In this document: positions 13,858 through 21,090 of the stretch, piece after piece
How the letters are laid out: each line of letters starts with the position of its first letter
Numbering within the stretch: the stretch's first letter is position 1
Assembly: GCA_934565795.1 (NCBI GenBank)
Contig: CAKTIM010000024.1
Coordinates: forward strand, 1-30,827
Reading direction: 5' to 3'
Origin: an uncultured Oscillospiraceae bacterium
GTDB taxonomy: Bacteria > Bacillota > Clostridia > Oscillospirales > Oscillospiraceae
Length of the DNA stretch: 30,827 nt
Translations under genes and position numbers: made by a program
The notes under the pieces: model-generated
Databases searched by the model: none
The model's input: the letters and a program-made list of their open reading frames with translations, nothing else
Told to the model about the DNA's origin: nothing

Positions 13858-14471
13858 CCGGGGCACCGCAGCAGCAGGATCAGCAGGGGAGCCAGCACCG
13901 CCGCGCCCATGGCGATGAATTTCCACAGCACGGGCTTTTTCACCTTGAAGTCCAGGATGTACAGGAAGCCAAACAGCACCGTCGCCGCCCGCAGCACCCA
14001 CAGGCCGCATCTGCCCGGTACCAGCAGATAGGCAAGATACACTGCCGGGGCCGCAATGTCCAGGCACACCACTGGCAGCCCGTGGTAATCGCCCTTGGTA
14101 CCCAGCTCCGCCTGCACGGCCAGCACATTGAAGTAGCCCAGCCGGATCACACAGCACAGACAGTAGGCCCCAAGCAGGGCCATATCGGCGACCCCTCTCA
14201 TGCCCAGCATATAAAACAGGGTGGCCGGGCACACGCCAAAGGAGATCAGGTCGCACAGCGAATCGATCTGGATGCCGAAGAGCATCTCGTTTTTGGTGCG
14301 ATTCTTCTTTTTCCGGGCCACGATGCCGTCCAGCGTGTCGCACACCAGGGCCACCGCCATGCACAGGATCGCATTGACATACAGCCCATGGACGGACATG
14401 ACGATGCCCAGCATCCCGGCCAGCGCACCTGCATAAGTTAAAATAACGGTATAGTCATAAAACCCGATCAT
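13854..14471 (-). CDS. pssA: CDP-diacylglycerol--serine O-phosphatidyltransferase
   Basis: A 205-residue multi-pass membrane enzyme that joins CDP-diacylglycerol and serine. The CDP-alcohol phosphotransferase motif is complete: Asp45, Asp48-Gly49, Ala52-Arg53, Gly66, Asp70 and Asp74. The spacing between AR and G is a few residues longer than the textbook motif. FGIQIDSLCDLISFGV is typical of PssA. The ATG at 14471 has AGAGAGG upstream and begins the first hydrophobic helix; the longer frame adds an unsupported N terminus. It is translationally coupled to psd, which uses its product. Confidence 0.93.
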   Translation of the reverse strand: MIGFYDYTVILTYAGALAGMLGIVMSVHGLYVNAILCMAVALVCDTLDGIVARKKKNRTKNEMLFGIQIDSLCDLISFGVCPATLFYMLGMRGVADMALLGAYCLCCVIRLGYFNVLAVQAELGTKGDYHGLPVVCLDIAAPAVYLAYLLVPGRCGLWVLRAATVLFGFLYILDFKVKKPVLWKFIAMGAAVLAPLLILLLRCPG

Positions 14472-14605
14472 CGGTACAACCTCTCTGTTTCTGTCAGGAA
14501 GCCCCGGAATCAATGCGGCGCTTTCCTGGAAATAAAGCCGCAGAGCGGCCCTTGCGTGCAAAATGTGAATTATATTTTAACACACATCTCATCAATACGC
14601 AAGAA

Positions 14606-14622
14606 TGTTAAGCAAATGTTAA
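14606..14622 (-). promoter_or_regulatory. Direct repeat TTAACA, 11-bp period, upstream of pssA
   Basis: On the minus strand TTAACA occurs twice (14622-14617 and 14611-14606) exactly 11 bases apart, one helical turn. This is the form of PhoP/PhoB-type response regulator sites in Firmicutes. A possible -10 (TATAAT) lies downstream toward pssA. Function is unproven. Confidence 0.4.
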
Positions 14623-14683
14623 GAAGCAGCTGACAGAGCCGGAATTATCAGGGGAAATGGGCCAAATCCAGGAGAAATTCACA

Positions 14684-14713
14684 TTGACACCAATAAAACG
14701 CCTATGATATAAT
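14684..14713 (+). promoter_or_regulatory. Promoter of the flippase-like gene
   Basis: Perfect TTGACA (14684-14689) and TATAAT (14708-14713) with an 18-bp spacer, 36 bases before the start codon at 14750. Confidence 0.88.
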
Positions 14714-14749
14714 CAAAGCCAATAGCCCAAATGAAAGGAGCCACGGCCA

Positions 14750-15778
14750 ATGACGAAGAAAACGCGCAAGCGGGTGCTGGGCGCTCTGTTTTATTTTGCC
14801 GTCCTGGCACTGACACTGTGGTATGTATTTCAGGACAAGAGCCTGAGCCAGGTGGCGTATTATCTTTCCGAAGCCCAGTGGGGCTATGCCGCCATTGCCG
14901 TGGTGGCGGTGGTCGCCTTTATCCTGGGAGAGTCGGTGGCCCTGTGCTATCTGCTGCGCAGCCTGGGCACCCGGGCGGGGTTCGGGCATTGCTGCATGTT
15001 TTCCTTCATTGGCTTTTTCTACAGCGCTATTACGCCCTCGGCCTCCGGCGGGCAGCCCATGCAGGTGCTGTATATGCACCGGGACGGTATCCCGGCGGCG
15101 GTGTCCACGGTGGTGCTGGTGATCGTGACCATTGTGTATAAGATGGTGCTGGTGATCGTGGGGCTGGCGGTGACCATCCTGCGTCCCCTGGCGATCATCC
15201 GTTGCCTGGGCAACGTGGAGCCGCTGATCTATCTGGGCGTGGCGCTGAATGTGATCGTGGTGTCGCTGCTGCTGTTGGCGGTGTTCCGGCCGCAGCTGCT
15301 GGAGCGCCTTGCCCGGTGGCTGCTGCGGGTGGTGCAGAAGATTCGCCCGTTCCGCAACCCCCAGCAGGTGATGGATCGGGTGCAGAACAGCCTGAACCAG
15401 TACCGGGGCACTGCCGACTTCTTTAAAAGAGAGCCGCGGATCATCATCACCGTGTTCCTCATTACGCTGGTGCAGCGCTTCTGTATATTCAGCGTGGTGT
15501 GGTTTACATATCTGGCCTTCGGCCTTTCCGGCGAGAGCGCCGTCACCGTGGTGCTGCTCCAGGCCATGATCTCCGTGGCAGTGGATATGCTTCCCCTGCC
15601 CGGCGGCATGGGCATCAGTGAGACGCTGTTTACGGTGTTCTTCACTCCCGTGTTCGGGCCGGATTTTGTGCTGCCCGGCATGATCGTCTGCCGGGGCATC
15701 AGCTATTATACCCAGCTGCTGATCAGCGGCATCATGACCGGCGTGGCCCAGTTTATGTTCCGGGACAAATCGAAATAA
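14750..15778 (+). CDS. Lysylphosphatidylglycerol synthase TM region/UPF0104 flippase-like membrane protein
   Basis: A 342-residue membrane protein with about eight helices that matches the YbhN/AglD/MprF-transmembrane family (PF03706 type). Conserved features include the ITPSASGGQPMQ loop near residues 93-104 and LPLPGGMGISE near 282-292. Members are thought to move or present lipids or lipid-linked sugars; MprF uses such a domain to flip lysyl-phosphatidylglycerol. No aminoacyl-transferase domain is attached, so an MprF role is not supported. It is divergent from pssA-psd, consistent with an envelope lipid role. An AAAGGAG site precedes the ATG. Confidence 0.85.
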   Translation: MTKKTRKRVLGALFYFAVLALTLWYVFQDKSLSQVAYYLSEAQWGYAAIAVVAVVAFILGESVALCYLLRSLGTRAGFGHCCMFSFIGFFYSAITPSASGGQPMQVLYMHRDGIPAAVSTVVLVIVTIVYKMVLVIVGLAVTILRPLAIIRCLGNVEPLIYLGVALNVIVVSLLLLAVFRPQLLERLARWLLRVVQKIRPFRNPQQVMDRVQNSLNQYRGTADFFKREPRIIITVFLITLVQRFCIFSVVWFTYLAFGLSGESAVTVVLLQAMISVAVDMLPLPGGMGISETLFTVFFTPVFGPDFVLPGMIVCRGISYYTQLLISGIMTGVAQFMFRDKSK

Positions 15779-15795
15779 CATTTTTCCCCAGGGAC

Positions 15796-15824
15796 TTCCA
15801 TTTTCCGGGGAAACAGAGTATAAT
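15796..15824 (+). promoter_or_regulatory. Probable promoter of the ROK kinase gene
   Basis: TTCCAT (15796-15801), a 17-bp spacer and a perfect TATAAT (15819-15824), 30 bases before the start. A TTTCCCC...GGGGAAA inverted repeat (about 15783-15813) overlaps the -35 region and could be an operator or a weak terminator stem. Confidence 0.65.
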
Positions 15825-15854
15825 GTGCGTATCAAGAAACAGGGAGGACATTCC

Positions 15855-16799
15855 ATGAAATATGGCTTTGGTGTGGATCTGGGCGGTACCACGGTTAAAA
15901 TCGCCTACTTTGACGAAACGGGCAACATGATCTCCAAGTGGGAAATCCCCACGGTCACAACCGACTGCGGCAGCCGGATTCTGCCCGACATCGCCGCCTC
16001 CATCCGGGAATTCCGGGAGAAGAACGGTATTGCGGCGGAGAGCCTGCTGGGCGTGGGCATCGGCGTTCCCGGCCCTGTGGACGCCAAGGGCAACGTCAAC
16101 CGCTGCGTCAACCTGGGCTGGGGCACGTTTAATATCAACAAGGAGCTGTCCGCCCTCACCGGCCTGCCCGTCACCGCAGGCAACGATGCCAATGTGGCGG
16201 CGCTGGGCGAATTCTGGAAGGGCGGCGGCCAGGGGTGCGACAATATGGTGTTCGTCACCCTGGGCACCGGCGTCGGCGGCGGCATCGTCATTGAGGGCAA
16301 GCTCCTGCACGGCGCTCACGGCTCCGGCGCGGAGATCGGCCATATGGTGCTCAACCGGGACGAGACCGCCGTGTGCGGCTGCGGCAAGCGGGGCTGCGTG
16401 GAGCAGTATTGCTCCGCCACCGGCATCGTCCGCATGGCAAAGCTGGCCCTGGAGGCATCCGATGAGGATTCCGCCCTGCGGCATCTGAGCAACCTGACCT
16501 GCAAGGATATCTTCGATGCCGGTAAGCAGGGCGACCAGCTGGCGTTGCAGGTGCTGGACAAGTACTATGCCTACATGGGCGAATTCCTGGCCGACGTGTG
16601 CTGCGTGGTCAACCCGGAGGTCGTGGTTCTGGGCGGCGGCGTGAGCAAGGCGGGTGACGTGCTGCTGGACGGCCTGAAGCCCTATTTCAACAAGTACGTA
16701 TTCCACGCTGCCTCCAATGTAAAATTCACCCTGGCAGCCCTGGGCAACGACGCCGGCGCCTACGGCGCATTCAAGCTGGCGCTGGATGCGGCGAAGTAA
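15855..16799 (+). CDS. glcK: ROK-family glucokinase
   Basis: A 314-residue cytoplasmic sugar kinase. The ATP phosphate loop is DLGGTT (8-13), the catalytic base is Asp111 in GNDAN, and the ROK zinc site is His163 with Cys174, Cys176 and Cys181 (CGCGKRGC). LGTGVGGGIV lies at 136-145. There is no N-terminal HTH, so it is a kinase and not a ROK repressor. GGGAGG precedes the ATG at 15855, which is better than the upstream in-frame ATG. Glucose is the most likely substrate from family resemblance; other hexoses cannot be ruled out. A terminator follows. Confidence 0.9.
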   Translation: MKYGFGVDLGGTTVKIAYFDETGNMISKWEIPTVTTDCGSRILPDIAASIREFREKNGIAAESLLGVGIGVPGPVDAKGNVNRCVNLGWGTFNINKELSALTGLPVTAGNDANVAALGEFWKGGGQGCDNMVFVTLGTGVGGGIVIEGKLLHGAHGSGAEIGHMVLNRDETAVCGCGKRGCVEQYCSATGIVRMAKLALEASDEDSALRHLSNLTCKDIFDAGKQGDQLALQVLDKYYAYMGEFLADVCCVVNPEVVVLGGGVSKAGDVLLDGLKPYFNKYVFHAASNVKFTLAALGNDAGAYGAFKLALDAAK

Positions 16800-16822
16800 A
16801 AGCCGATCGTACATCAAAAGCA

Positions 16823-16860
16823 AAAAGGAGAGGACAAAAATCCTCTCCTTTTCAATTTTT
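16823..16860 (+). terminator. Terminator of the ROK kinase gene
   Basis: AAAAGGAGAGGA (16823-16834) pairs perfectly with TCCTCTCCTTTT (16841-16852) around a 6-nt loop, followed by CAATTTTT. Confidence 0.95.
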
Positions 16861-16910
16861 ACCAGCTTTTTTGCGGCATATTCGACTCGATCCGGGGAAA
16901 AGTAGCATTG

Positions 16911-17711
16911 TCAGATGGCACGGTAGATGTTCAGAATGCAGCTGGCGGTGTCGTGGAGAACGGGGGTTTCGGTCAGACGCTGGGCCCCTGCCTTTCCGAT
17001 GCGGAACAGGTGGGGCGTCATGGCCAGAAGATGCTGAATCTGCTCTCCCTCCGCCGTAAAGCAAAAGGAGATGTGCCGGGACTCCAGCAGCGCGAACCCC
17101 GGAAGCGCCGGGGATGTGTCTTTCTGCTTGTGGGTCAACGCGTCGTAGACGATGGATTTCAGGCCCAGCAGATGATCCTCTGCGGCCAGCACCTGGAGAA
17201 ACAGCCCGTTTTTCCGCAGCACCCGCCGGAATTCCCCCGGCAGGGTCAGGGCAAACAGACTGCTCAGTGTCCCCACGCTGCCATCCGGCACGGGAATATG
17301 CGCCGCCGTGGCACAGAGCCAGGCGTAGGCTTTGTATTGCCCGGCGGCGCAGCGGACGGCCTCCTTGGAGATATCCAGCCCTGTCAGGGGCAAACCCAAT
17401 GCCAAGGCCAACCGGGCGGAATAGTAGCCCTCGCCGCAGCCCACGTCCAGAATTTCTCCCTGTGCGCCGTAGTCCAGCGCCGCCTGATTCAGCGCCTGGG
17501 AAATCGGTGCATAGAAGCCCGCCTCCAGAAAGGCGCGGCGGGCCATCACCTGCTGCCGGGTATCCCCCGGATCCAGGGAATGCTTCTGCTGCACGGTGAG
17601 CAGATTGACATAGCCCTGCCGGGCAATATCAAAGCTGTGCCCCTGGGGGCAGGTATAGCGCCTTTCCTCCCGGCGCAGCCGCTGGGAGCAGACGGGACAT
17701 AGATAATCCAT
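16911..17711 (-). CDS. rlmA: 23S rRNA (guanine-N1) methyltransferase, RlmA family
   Basis: A 266-residue protein with an N-terminal zinc finger, Cys5, Cys8, Cys21 and His25 (CPVC...CPQGH), and an S-adenosylmethionine-binding Rossmann domain starting DVGCGEG (89-95). VNLLTVQQKHSLDPGDTR (35-52) is characteristic of RlmA, which methylates G745 or G748 of 23S rRNA hairpin 35. The Gram-positive form (TlrB/RlmA-II type) targets G748, but the exact position cannot be read here. It is divergent from the deacetylase gene, with only 31 bases between the starts. Confidence 0.9.
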   Translation of the reverse strand: MDYLCPVCSQRLRREERRYTCPQGHSFDIARQGYVNLLTVQQKHSLDPGDTRQQVMARRAFLEAGFYAPISQALNQAALDYGAQGEILDVGCGEGYYSARLALALGLPLTGLDISKEAVRCAAGQYKAYAWLCATAAHIPVPDGSVGTLSSLFALTLPGEFRRVLRKNGLFLQVLAAEDHLLGLKSIVYDALTHKQKDTSPALPGFALLESRHISFCFTAEGEQIQHLLAMTPHLFRIGKAGAQRLTETPVLHDTASCILNIYRAI

Positions 17712-17742
17712 AGCAAGCCCTGCTTTCCTGTTTTATATACTG

Positions 17743-18438
17743 ATGAGAAAGGATGTGTACGCCGTGCGGCGAATTGTGACGGCCCTTTGCTGCCTGCTTC
17801 TGCTGGTCATCCCGGCGGAGGCGGAGGACAATGCCAAATATGTGGCCCTGACCTTTGACGACGGCCCCTCCGGCCGGTACACCGACCGGCTGCTGGACGG
17901 CCTGAAGGAGCGGGATGCCCACGCCACCTTTCTGCTGTGCGGCTACCGCATCAAGCAGTATCCCCAGGAGGCAAAGCGCATCCAGAGCGAGGGCCATGAG
18001 ATCGGCAACCACGGCTACAGCCACCGCAACATGCAGCAGCTCAGCCGCCGGGAGATCGCCCAGGAGCTGATTGACACCCAGGCGCTGCTGGAGGGGGTAA
18101 ACATTCGCTTCCTCCGCCCGCCGGGAGGCTGCTGCAGCGAGGGCGTGCGGCAGATTGCCGAGGCCAGAGGGCTGGCCATTCTGAACTGGTCTGTGGATCC
18201 AAGGGACTGGGCGAGCCAGGATGCCGCCTCCATCGAGGCGGCGGTGCTGAAAAACGTGGCTGACGGGGATGTGATCCTGCTGCACGACATGTCGGACAGC
18301 TCCGTTTCCGCCGCTCTGCACATCATCGACCAGCTCAGCGCCCAGGGCTACCGCTTTGTCACCGCCTCCCAGCTGGCCGCTCTGCGCGGCTGCGTCCCCA
18401 AGGCGGGAAAGGTGTATCACAGCTTCCCTAAATCATGA
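17743..18438 (+). CDS. Exported polysaccharide deacetylase (NodB domain)
   Basis: A carbohydrate esterase family 4 enzyme of about 231 residues with an N-terminal signal peptide ending near AEA. All NodB motifs are present: TFDDGP (37-42; Asp39 and Asp40), metal histidines His90 and His94 in NHGYSH, RPPGG (125-129), and the C-terminal LLHD (179-182). It probably removes acetyl groups from cell-wall peptidoglycan or another envelope glycan. ATG 17743 has no ribosome site; GTG 17764, ten bases after AGAAAGGA, gives a tidy signal peptide and may be the true start. Confidence 0.9.
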   Translation: MRKDVYAVRRIVTALCCLLLLVIPAEAEDNAKYVALTFDDGPSGRYTDRLLDGLKERDAHATFLLCGYRIKQYPQEAKRIQSEGHEIGNHGYSHRNMQQLSRREIAQELIDTQALLEGVNIRFLRPPGGCCSEGVRQIAEARGLAILNWSVDPRDWASQDAASIEAAVLKNVADGDVILLHDMSDSSVSAALHIIDQLSAQGYRFVTASQLAALRGCVPKAGKVYHSFPKS

Positions 18439-18446
18439 ATTTCATT

Positions 18447-18472
18447 GGGCCTGTTGCAGCTGCAACAGGCCC
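18447..18472. terminator. 26-bp perfect palindrome between converging genes
   Basis: GGGCCTGTTGCAG is followed directly by its exact reverse complement. It lies between the deacetylase stop (18438) and the glycosyltransferase stop (18479). T-runs are poor on both sides, so termination is likely but not certain. Confidence 0.7.
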
Positions 18473-18478
18473 TTGCGG

Positions 18479-19894
18479 TTATTCCGATTCCTCCTGAGCC
18501 GTCTGCCGCTGCAGCAGCCACAGGTCAAAGCTGTCGCCCTCGGCCTGGTAGGTGCCGATCAGGTCGGCCTGGAAGCCACGGGGGAATCCGCCGATGGGGC
18601 GGCTTCCGGCGTCCGCGACGGCCAGAATGGTGTCAATCCCTTCGCCGTCGAATTCCTCCATGGTGTGAATGTTGACGTAGGGGTTGGCGTCACCCAGCGT
18701 CTCCTGGGCGTAGACGGGCAGCTCCGGGCAGAGATAGGCCACCAGCTGCTGAATGTGCACCCCGTTTTCGGACAGCACCACATAGGCCTGGGCCTCGCTG
18801 TGCGCCGCCGTTACCGCCTGATTGAACTGATTTTCGTCAGCAGGAGCGGGAAGGAAGCCATATACCAGGTTCCCGGCGAAGCCCACCAGCAGGAAGCCCA
18901 TCACGCCGCCGAAGATCGTCTCCCGCCGGATGGCGCAGACGCCCCAGGCCAGCACGAATGCCAGCAGCGACGCACAGGGGGCCAGATCCTCCACCCGGAA
19001 TACCGGCTGCACCAGCACGGAGACAGCAATCCCGGCCCCGGCGGTCAGCACGCACACGCCTGCTGCCAGCAGCGGGGCAGCCTGCCGCCGCAGGATCACC
19101 CCCAGCAGAATCAGCAGCAGCACCGCGCCAAAGAACAGTGGGAAGGTGACGTTTCCGGCAGCATGGAGCAACGCCGCGCCGCCGTTTACAAGTCCCTGGG
19201 CGGTGATCTCCGCCCCCTGATGGGCGGTCATCTGCCGGACGAAATGCTTCATCCAGGGAATGTACAGCACGGCGCAGGAGACGGCGGCGATCAGCCAGCC
19301 CTTGAGCAGCTTGCGGTTGCGCACCAGCGCGCACAGAAGCAGCAGCACATACACTGCAATCACGGTCACCAGCGCAAAATTGTGGCAATAGGCGGCGCAG
19401 ATGCCCGCTGCGCCGAAGCCGATCCAGTCACCGGCCATGTTGCTCTTCCAGGCCCGGTAGGCAAACAGCACATTGAGAAACACCAGCAGCGCGGCCAGGG
19501 CATACACCCCTGCCTGGGCGGCATGCTCCATGGCAAAGGGATACAGGGGGAACAGAACCATAAAGGTCAGCCCCATCTTCTTTCCCCAGAAGCGGGTGAT
19601 CTCCCAGCCGCCAATGGCGGTAATCAGCAGATAGCAGATGCCGGAGAACAGCCGCACGGCGTACTGGCTGTAGCCAAAGGGCATGGAGAACAGCTTGGCC
19701 GCGTAATAGTACAGCGGTGGATTCGCACCGGCGGCGCTGATGTGCCAGATATCGGCAAAGCCCCGGCGCAGCAGGGCCAGGGCGTAGGCCTCATCGGTCT
19801 GCACGCCGCCCTTTGCCGCCAGCAGCGCGAACAGCCCTGCGGCTGCCACGCAGACGATCAGATAGAGAGGAGAAATGCGTTTTTCCTTTTCCAT
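18479..19894 (-). CDS. GT-C type membrane glycosyltransferase (PMT/ArnT-like)
   Basis: A 471-residue protein with about ten or more membrane helices and a soluble C-terminal part (about 370-471). QTDEAY at 32-37, just after the first helix, holds the acidic residue expected for the GT-C/GT39-like fold, which uses lipid-linked sugars outside the membrane. NPPLYYYAAKLF near 58-69 is also typical of this group. It starts two bases after the GT2 stop, so both are likely cotranscribed: the GT2 enzyme would make the polyprenyl-phosphate sugar and this protein would transfer it. The acceptor is unknown. Confidence 0.8.
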   Translation of the reverse strand: MEKEKRISPLYLIVCVAAAGLFALLAAKGGVQTDEAYALALLRRGFADIWHISAAGANPPLYYYAAKLFSMPFGYSQYAVRLFSGICYLLITAIGGWEITRFWGKKMGLTFMVLFPLYPFAMEHAAQAGVYALAALLVFLNVLFAYRAWKSNMAGDWIGFGAAGICAAYCHNFALVTVIAVYVLLLLCALVRNRKLLKGWLIAAVSCAVLYIPWMKHFVRQMTAHQGAEITAQGLVNGGAALLHAAGNVTFPLFFGAVLLLILLGVILRRQAAPLLAAGVCVLTAGAGIAVSVLVQPVFRVEDLAPCASLLAFVLAWGVCAIRRETIFGGVMGFLLVGFAGNLVYGFLPAPADENQFNQAVTAAHSEAQAYVVLSENGVHIQQLVAYLCPELPVYAQETLGDANPYVNIHTMEEFDGEGIDTILAVADAGSRPIGGFPRGFQADLIGTYQAEGDSFDLWLLQRQTAQEESE

Positions 19895-19896
19895 GG

Positions 19897-20847
19897 TTAT
19901 CCTTCCTTGGATTCAAAATTTCCCTGCTCCGCCACGATGTAAATGGGGCGGTTCTTGATCTCCGTATAGGCCTTGGCCAGATACTGACCGAAGATGCCCA
20001 TGAAGAACAGCTGAATGCCGCCGATAAAGGTGATGATGGAGGCGGTGGAGGCCCAGCCGGACACCGGGTCACCGAACAGCAGCTTGCGCACCACAATGAA
20101 CACGGTGGATAGCAGCGCCAGCAGGCACAGCAGGAAGCCGATCACCGACGCCAGGGTCAGCGGCACGGTGGTAAAGGCCACGATGCCCTCAATGCTGTAA
20201 AGGAACAGCTTCCAGAACGACCATTTGGTCTCGCCTGCCACCCGCTCCACATTTTCAAATTCGATCCACTTGGTCTTGAAGCCTACCCAGCCGAACAGGC
20301 CCTTGGAGAAGCGGTTGTATTCCTTCAGCTCCAGCAGTGCGTTCAGGAATTTGCGGTTCATCAGCCGGAAGTCCCGCGCCCCGTCCACGATCTCCACATC
20401 GGCCATTTTGTTGATAAGCCGGTAGAACATCCGGGCGAAGAAGCTGCGCACCGGCGGCTCGCCCCTGCGGGTGACCCGGCGGGTGGCGGCGGAGTCGTAG
20501 CCCTCCTGGGTGACGGCACGGTACATCTCCTCCAGCAGCGCGGGCGGATCCTGCAAGTCCGCATCCATCACCGCGGCATAGTCTCCCGCCGCATGCTGTA
20601 GACCGGCATACATGGCCGCCTCCTTGCCAAAGTTGCGGGAGAACGAGAGATATTTCGCCCGGCTATCCTCCTTGGCCAGACCGCGCAAAAGCTCCAGCGT
20701 CCCATCCCTGGAGCCGTCGTTGACGAAGATCACCTCAAAATCCAGGTAATCCATCCTCGCCATCACCGCCGACACCTCTTTCCAAAAATGCGGCAGCGCC
20801 TTCTCCTCATTGTAGCAGGGTACGATCAACGAAATCATTTCAGACAT
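19897..20847 (-). CDS. Family 2 glycosyltransferase (polyprenyl-phosphate sugar synthase, GtrB/DPM1-like)
   Basis: A 316-residue enzyme with the GT-A fold start ISLIVPCYNEEKALP, VNDGSRDGT near 44-52 and metal-binding DAD in VMDADLQDPP near 94-103. Two C-terminal membrane segments follow, as in GtrB, ArnC and bacterial DPM1-like enzymes, which put a sugar on undecaprenyl phosphate. The ATG at 20847 follows GAAGGAGG; the longer frame upstream comes from the repeat element at 20869-21090. The partner GT-C gene follows directly. Confidence 0.9.
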   Translation of the reverse strand: MSEMISLIVPCYNEEKALPHFWKEVSAVMARMDYLDFEVIFVNDGSRDGTLELLRGLAKEDSRAKYLSFSRNFGKEAAMYAGLQHAAGDYAAVMDADLQDPPALLEEMYRAVTQEGYDSAATRRVTRRGEPPVRSFFARMFYRLINKMADVEIVDGARDFRLMNRKFLNALLELKEYNRFSKGLFGWVGFKTKWIEFENVERVAGETKWSFWKLFLYSIEGIVAFTTVPLTLASVIGFLLCLLALLSTVFIVVRKLLFGDPVSGWASTASIITFIGGIQLFFMGIFGQYLAKAYTEIKNRPIYIVAEQGNFESKEG

Positions 20848-20868
20848 TGCGGGAAACCTCCTTCGTTC

Positions 20869-21090
20869 AGGGAAACTCTGATTAAATCGGCAGGAGCAGG
20901 CAGCAAGAGATTTTTCGCCGGATGAAGATATCAAAAGCGGGGGAATACTGTATGTACCCGCAAGGGGTATGCCGCATCCGTAGGCCAGCTTACGCCGGCA
21001 ACGGCTGCACAGTATTTTCCGCTTTTGATGCTGTACAGCGGGGGAAAAATTCACCGCTTAGCTGCAGATGGTTTATTCAGAGGTTCCTTA
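20869..21090 (-). mobile_element. Small inverted-repeat element, long form, at the stop codon of the Lgt-like/LRR gene
   Basis: The ends AGGGAAACTCTGATTAAATC (from 20869) and GTTTATTCAGAGGTTCCTTA (to 21090) are imperfect inverted repeats. Inside, ATCAAAAGCGG...AATACTGT (about 20928-20950) pairs with ACAGTATT...CCGCTTTTGAT (about 21009-21029), so the ~220-bp element folds into a long hairpin. A short form with the same ends is at 25094-25155. It is non-coding. The terminal TAA on the minus strand is the stop codon of the adjacent gene. Family unknown. Confidence 0.7.

Noticed and set aside
14750..15778. MprF (lysyl-phosphatidylglycerol synthase)
   Set aside because: Only the membrane flippase-like domain is present; the C-terminal aminoacyl-transferase domain is missing.
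14702..15892. 396-residue minus-strand open frame, histidine-rich
   Set aside because: Shadow of the flippase-like gene, which has a perfect promoter, a ribosome site and family motifs.
18356..19942. 528-residue plus-strand open frame
   Set aside because: Antisense to the GT-C glycosyltransferase; no start signal or domain.
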